This document shows, piece after piece, positions 62,237 to 64,000 of a DNA stretch of 64,000 bases. This stretch comes from Phaseolus vulgaris (lineage: Eukaryota > Streptophyta > Magnoliopsida > Fabales > Fabaceae). Made by a program: the position numbers and the translations under genes. The notes beneath the pieces are model-generated. The model saw only the letters and a list, made by a program, of their open reading frames with translations. It was not told where the DNA came from and made no database searches. The number at the start of each line of letters is the position of its first letter. Position 1 is the first letter of the stretch. The DNA lies in contig NC_023753.2 of the NCBI RefSeq assembly GCF_000499845.2, positions 1,302,001 to 1,366,000 of the forward strand, in the 5' to 3' direction.

Positions 62237-64000
62237 TTCCTTTTCCTCTTCCTCTCGCTGTAAGTTTTTTTCCAATTTGCATCGTCTGCGCCTTTTTCTT
62301 CTTGTCAATTTCTCGCCACGTAGCTGATCGGCCTCTAGGATTGGTGGATTCGCGGTTCTTAATTGTTCCGCGGTGTCCGATTCACGTTCTTGTACCGATT
62401 AGATTGCTAATTAGGATTATTAGGGCTGCTGCTCAGTTTGCGCCTCTATTATGGAATTAATCCCTTTTCCCGGTCTGTGGTGGAGTTCTTTTGATTGTAC
62501 TATTATGTTATCACTTTGTGTAGTGTTTTGGGTTCACGTGACTTGATTGTGTTTTGGCTGAAAAATCGCTCCTGATACTATTCCATGTTGCAAATGGTGA
62601 TGATTTGCTCCTGATAACCAACCTTGATTTTTAGGAGCAGTATTGAAGACTGTTGGTTTGGGGTAGTGTGCAATGTATCGTTGAACCCAATGCTGGTTGA
62701 TGGGGAGTAGTTGTAGGACTAAGGATTGTAACCTTGAGCTTTATGTTGGTACTGGATATAGTACTAATATGGTTAATTTGGCTGGCTTTGTGTGTGGTAA
62801 TCAAAATATTATTCTGTCTTTGTTTCGAAAGTAAACATCAATATTCGAGAGTTTGTAAGATACGAAAGAGGTGCTTGTTGAAATCAATATGAATGAATCT
62901 GCGAAAGAGTATGGTTATATATTAAGTGTAATGGGAACCTCTTAGATTATAAACTCTGGTTTTTCAGTTCCGTCTGCTTTTCACTCTTCTGGCTTCCTCG
63001 TGACTCTTTTGCTCTTTTTCTGTATGTTCCTATGAGCAGTGAGCATGGTTGGGATTTCAAATCCATAACCATTAATTGTAAAAAATTATTTTGGATTTTT
63101 TAAACTACTTTAAATTTAGTTTTGGTTTTAAGTCGTAATTTGAGCTCCTAGTCGAGCTCACAATGAGTAGTTGATGATGAGCCAACGGCATTTTTGGTTG
63201 TGGTCATGTAGACGATGACGAGCTAACGCCACCCTGGCCAAGGCTAATTAAACAGTGTCTTGACCAAATGATGATGTATTATGATGGTCATTGATTTTGG
63301 ATTTTTTAAAATCCAAGAAAATATCCTATTAATTGAATTGGATTTATAATCCATCCATTAAAATGGATTCAAAATGGTTTTGTTTGGAGTGGGTATGGAT
63401 TGATTTGGATTTCTTGCATAGCCTTTTTCTTGTGGATTTTGCTTCTGTGAAGCACGGACTTCCTCGTGTCCCTCCCAACACGACATGGAAGCAGTGTCGG
63501 CCACAATTTCATAATGTGCCGTCTACACATCACTCTGCTTTACCAACCCTCTCTCCTTTTCCTTCTCAGTTTTGTTGTGTGAACCACGAGTGAGTGACGA
63601 CGGGTTTTCTTCAGTTGATATGGCTGCTGGTCGACCTCTTCCAAGCCAAATGACGAGGTATAGCTTCTAAGTAAAGCCAAACGACGTGGTATAGCGACTA
63701 AGTATAGTTGTGGAGGAGGGAGATGCTGATGAAAATGCATGGTGCAGGTGACAGGCCAAACGGTCATAACGCGTTGCACACCGAAGCGGCATGCTAACAA
63801 GGATTGGATGCAACTTTTCTTTTTGAAACGGAAAAAACAAACTCGTTTTAACTTTTTTTATTTCAACCTTTCTTTCAAACAGTATTTTTTGGATGTCTTT
63901 CAGATACAGTAATTCTATATTAACATTATTTTCTCACATTTACGAAGAAAAGAAAGAGAAAGGTGAAATAAAAATGACTGAAGTGTAAAAAGATATTGTA
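62237..64000. other. 3' flank of NDUFB7 and intergenic DNA
   Basis: The first part is probably the NDUFB7 3' UTR, possibly with an intron starting at ctgtaagttttt (62260). Words such as ggattttttaaaatccaa and aaatccat recur between 63055 and 63420, suggesting a small degraded inverted-repeat element. Frames near 63333-63800 show no recognisable protein. Confidence 0.4.

Noticed and set aside
1..64000. CRISPR arrays, bacterial operons, tRNA or rRNA genes
   Set aside because: None seen; tandem repeats here lack spacer structure and the gene architecture is plant nuclear.

Overview
This window is nuclear DNA from a flowering plant. Genes carry many short introns with GT-AG borders, the intergenic DNA is very AT-rich, and it is crowded with short hairpin elements ending in CACTACAAG, decayed LINE tails and an LTR-like fragment of a type I associate with legumes. 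I infer a legume, probably Phaseoleae; the species cannot be fixed from the sequence alone.

Layout, left to right: (1) an FAD-dependent monooxygenase of the MO1/CTF2-like family (36-2941, +); (2) a very large E2 ubiquitin-conjugating enzyme of the UBC23/UBE2O type (6515-13357, +); (3) a phytocyanin (blue copper protein, 17172-17846, +); (4) the tapetum bHLH regulator ABORTED MICROSPORES (18454-21770, -), with a possible non-coding leader near 22.7-22.8 kb; (5) about 9 kb of gene-poor DNA full of hairpin elements (23-32 kb); (6) a PEARLI4-domain protein (32428-35302, +); (7) the splicing factor SYF2 (38098-39976, +); (8) a 1.8-kb foldback element (40747-42533); (9) peroxisomal hydroxypyruvate reductase HPR1 (43548-46454, -) with a splice-dependent SKL tail; (10) a same-strand cluster of four REM/VRN1-like B3-domain genes (47976-59818, -); (11) the complex I subunit NDUFB7 (61940-62236, +). 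Exon borders were worked out by hand from frame and splice sites, and all reading frames close.

UBC23, AMS, the PEARLI4 gene and SYF2 lie close together here. As I recall, their Arabidopsis counterparts lie together on chromosome 2 (AT2G16860 to AT2G16920), so this looks like an ancient conserved block. The most interesting observation is that the neighbouring PEARLI4 and SYF2 proteins share a short N-terminal motif, C-x9-C-x3-C with an invariant NP[YF]H. It occurs twice in the first and once in the second, each time on an exon ending in phase 1. It looks like a small metal-binding or disulfide module moved by exon shuffling or duplication.

Other points of interest are an intron-retention switch that would remove the peroxisomal signal of HPR1, a GC-AG intron in the same gene, an extra in-frame cassette exon in one B3 gene, hairpin elements whose private flanks are also inverted repeats, and several repeat families with copies inside introns.
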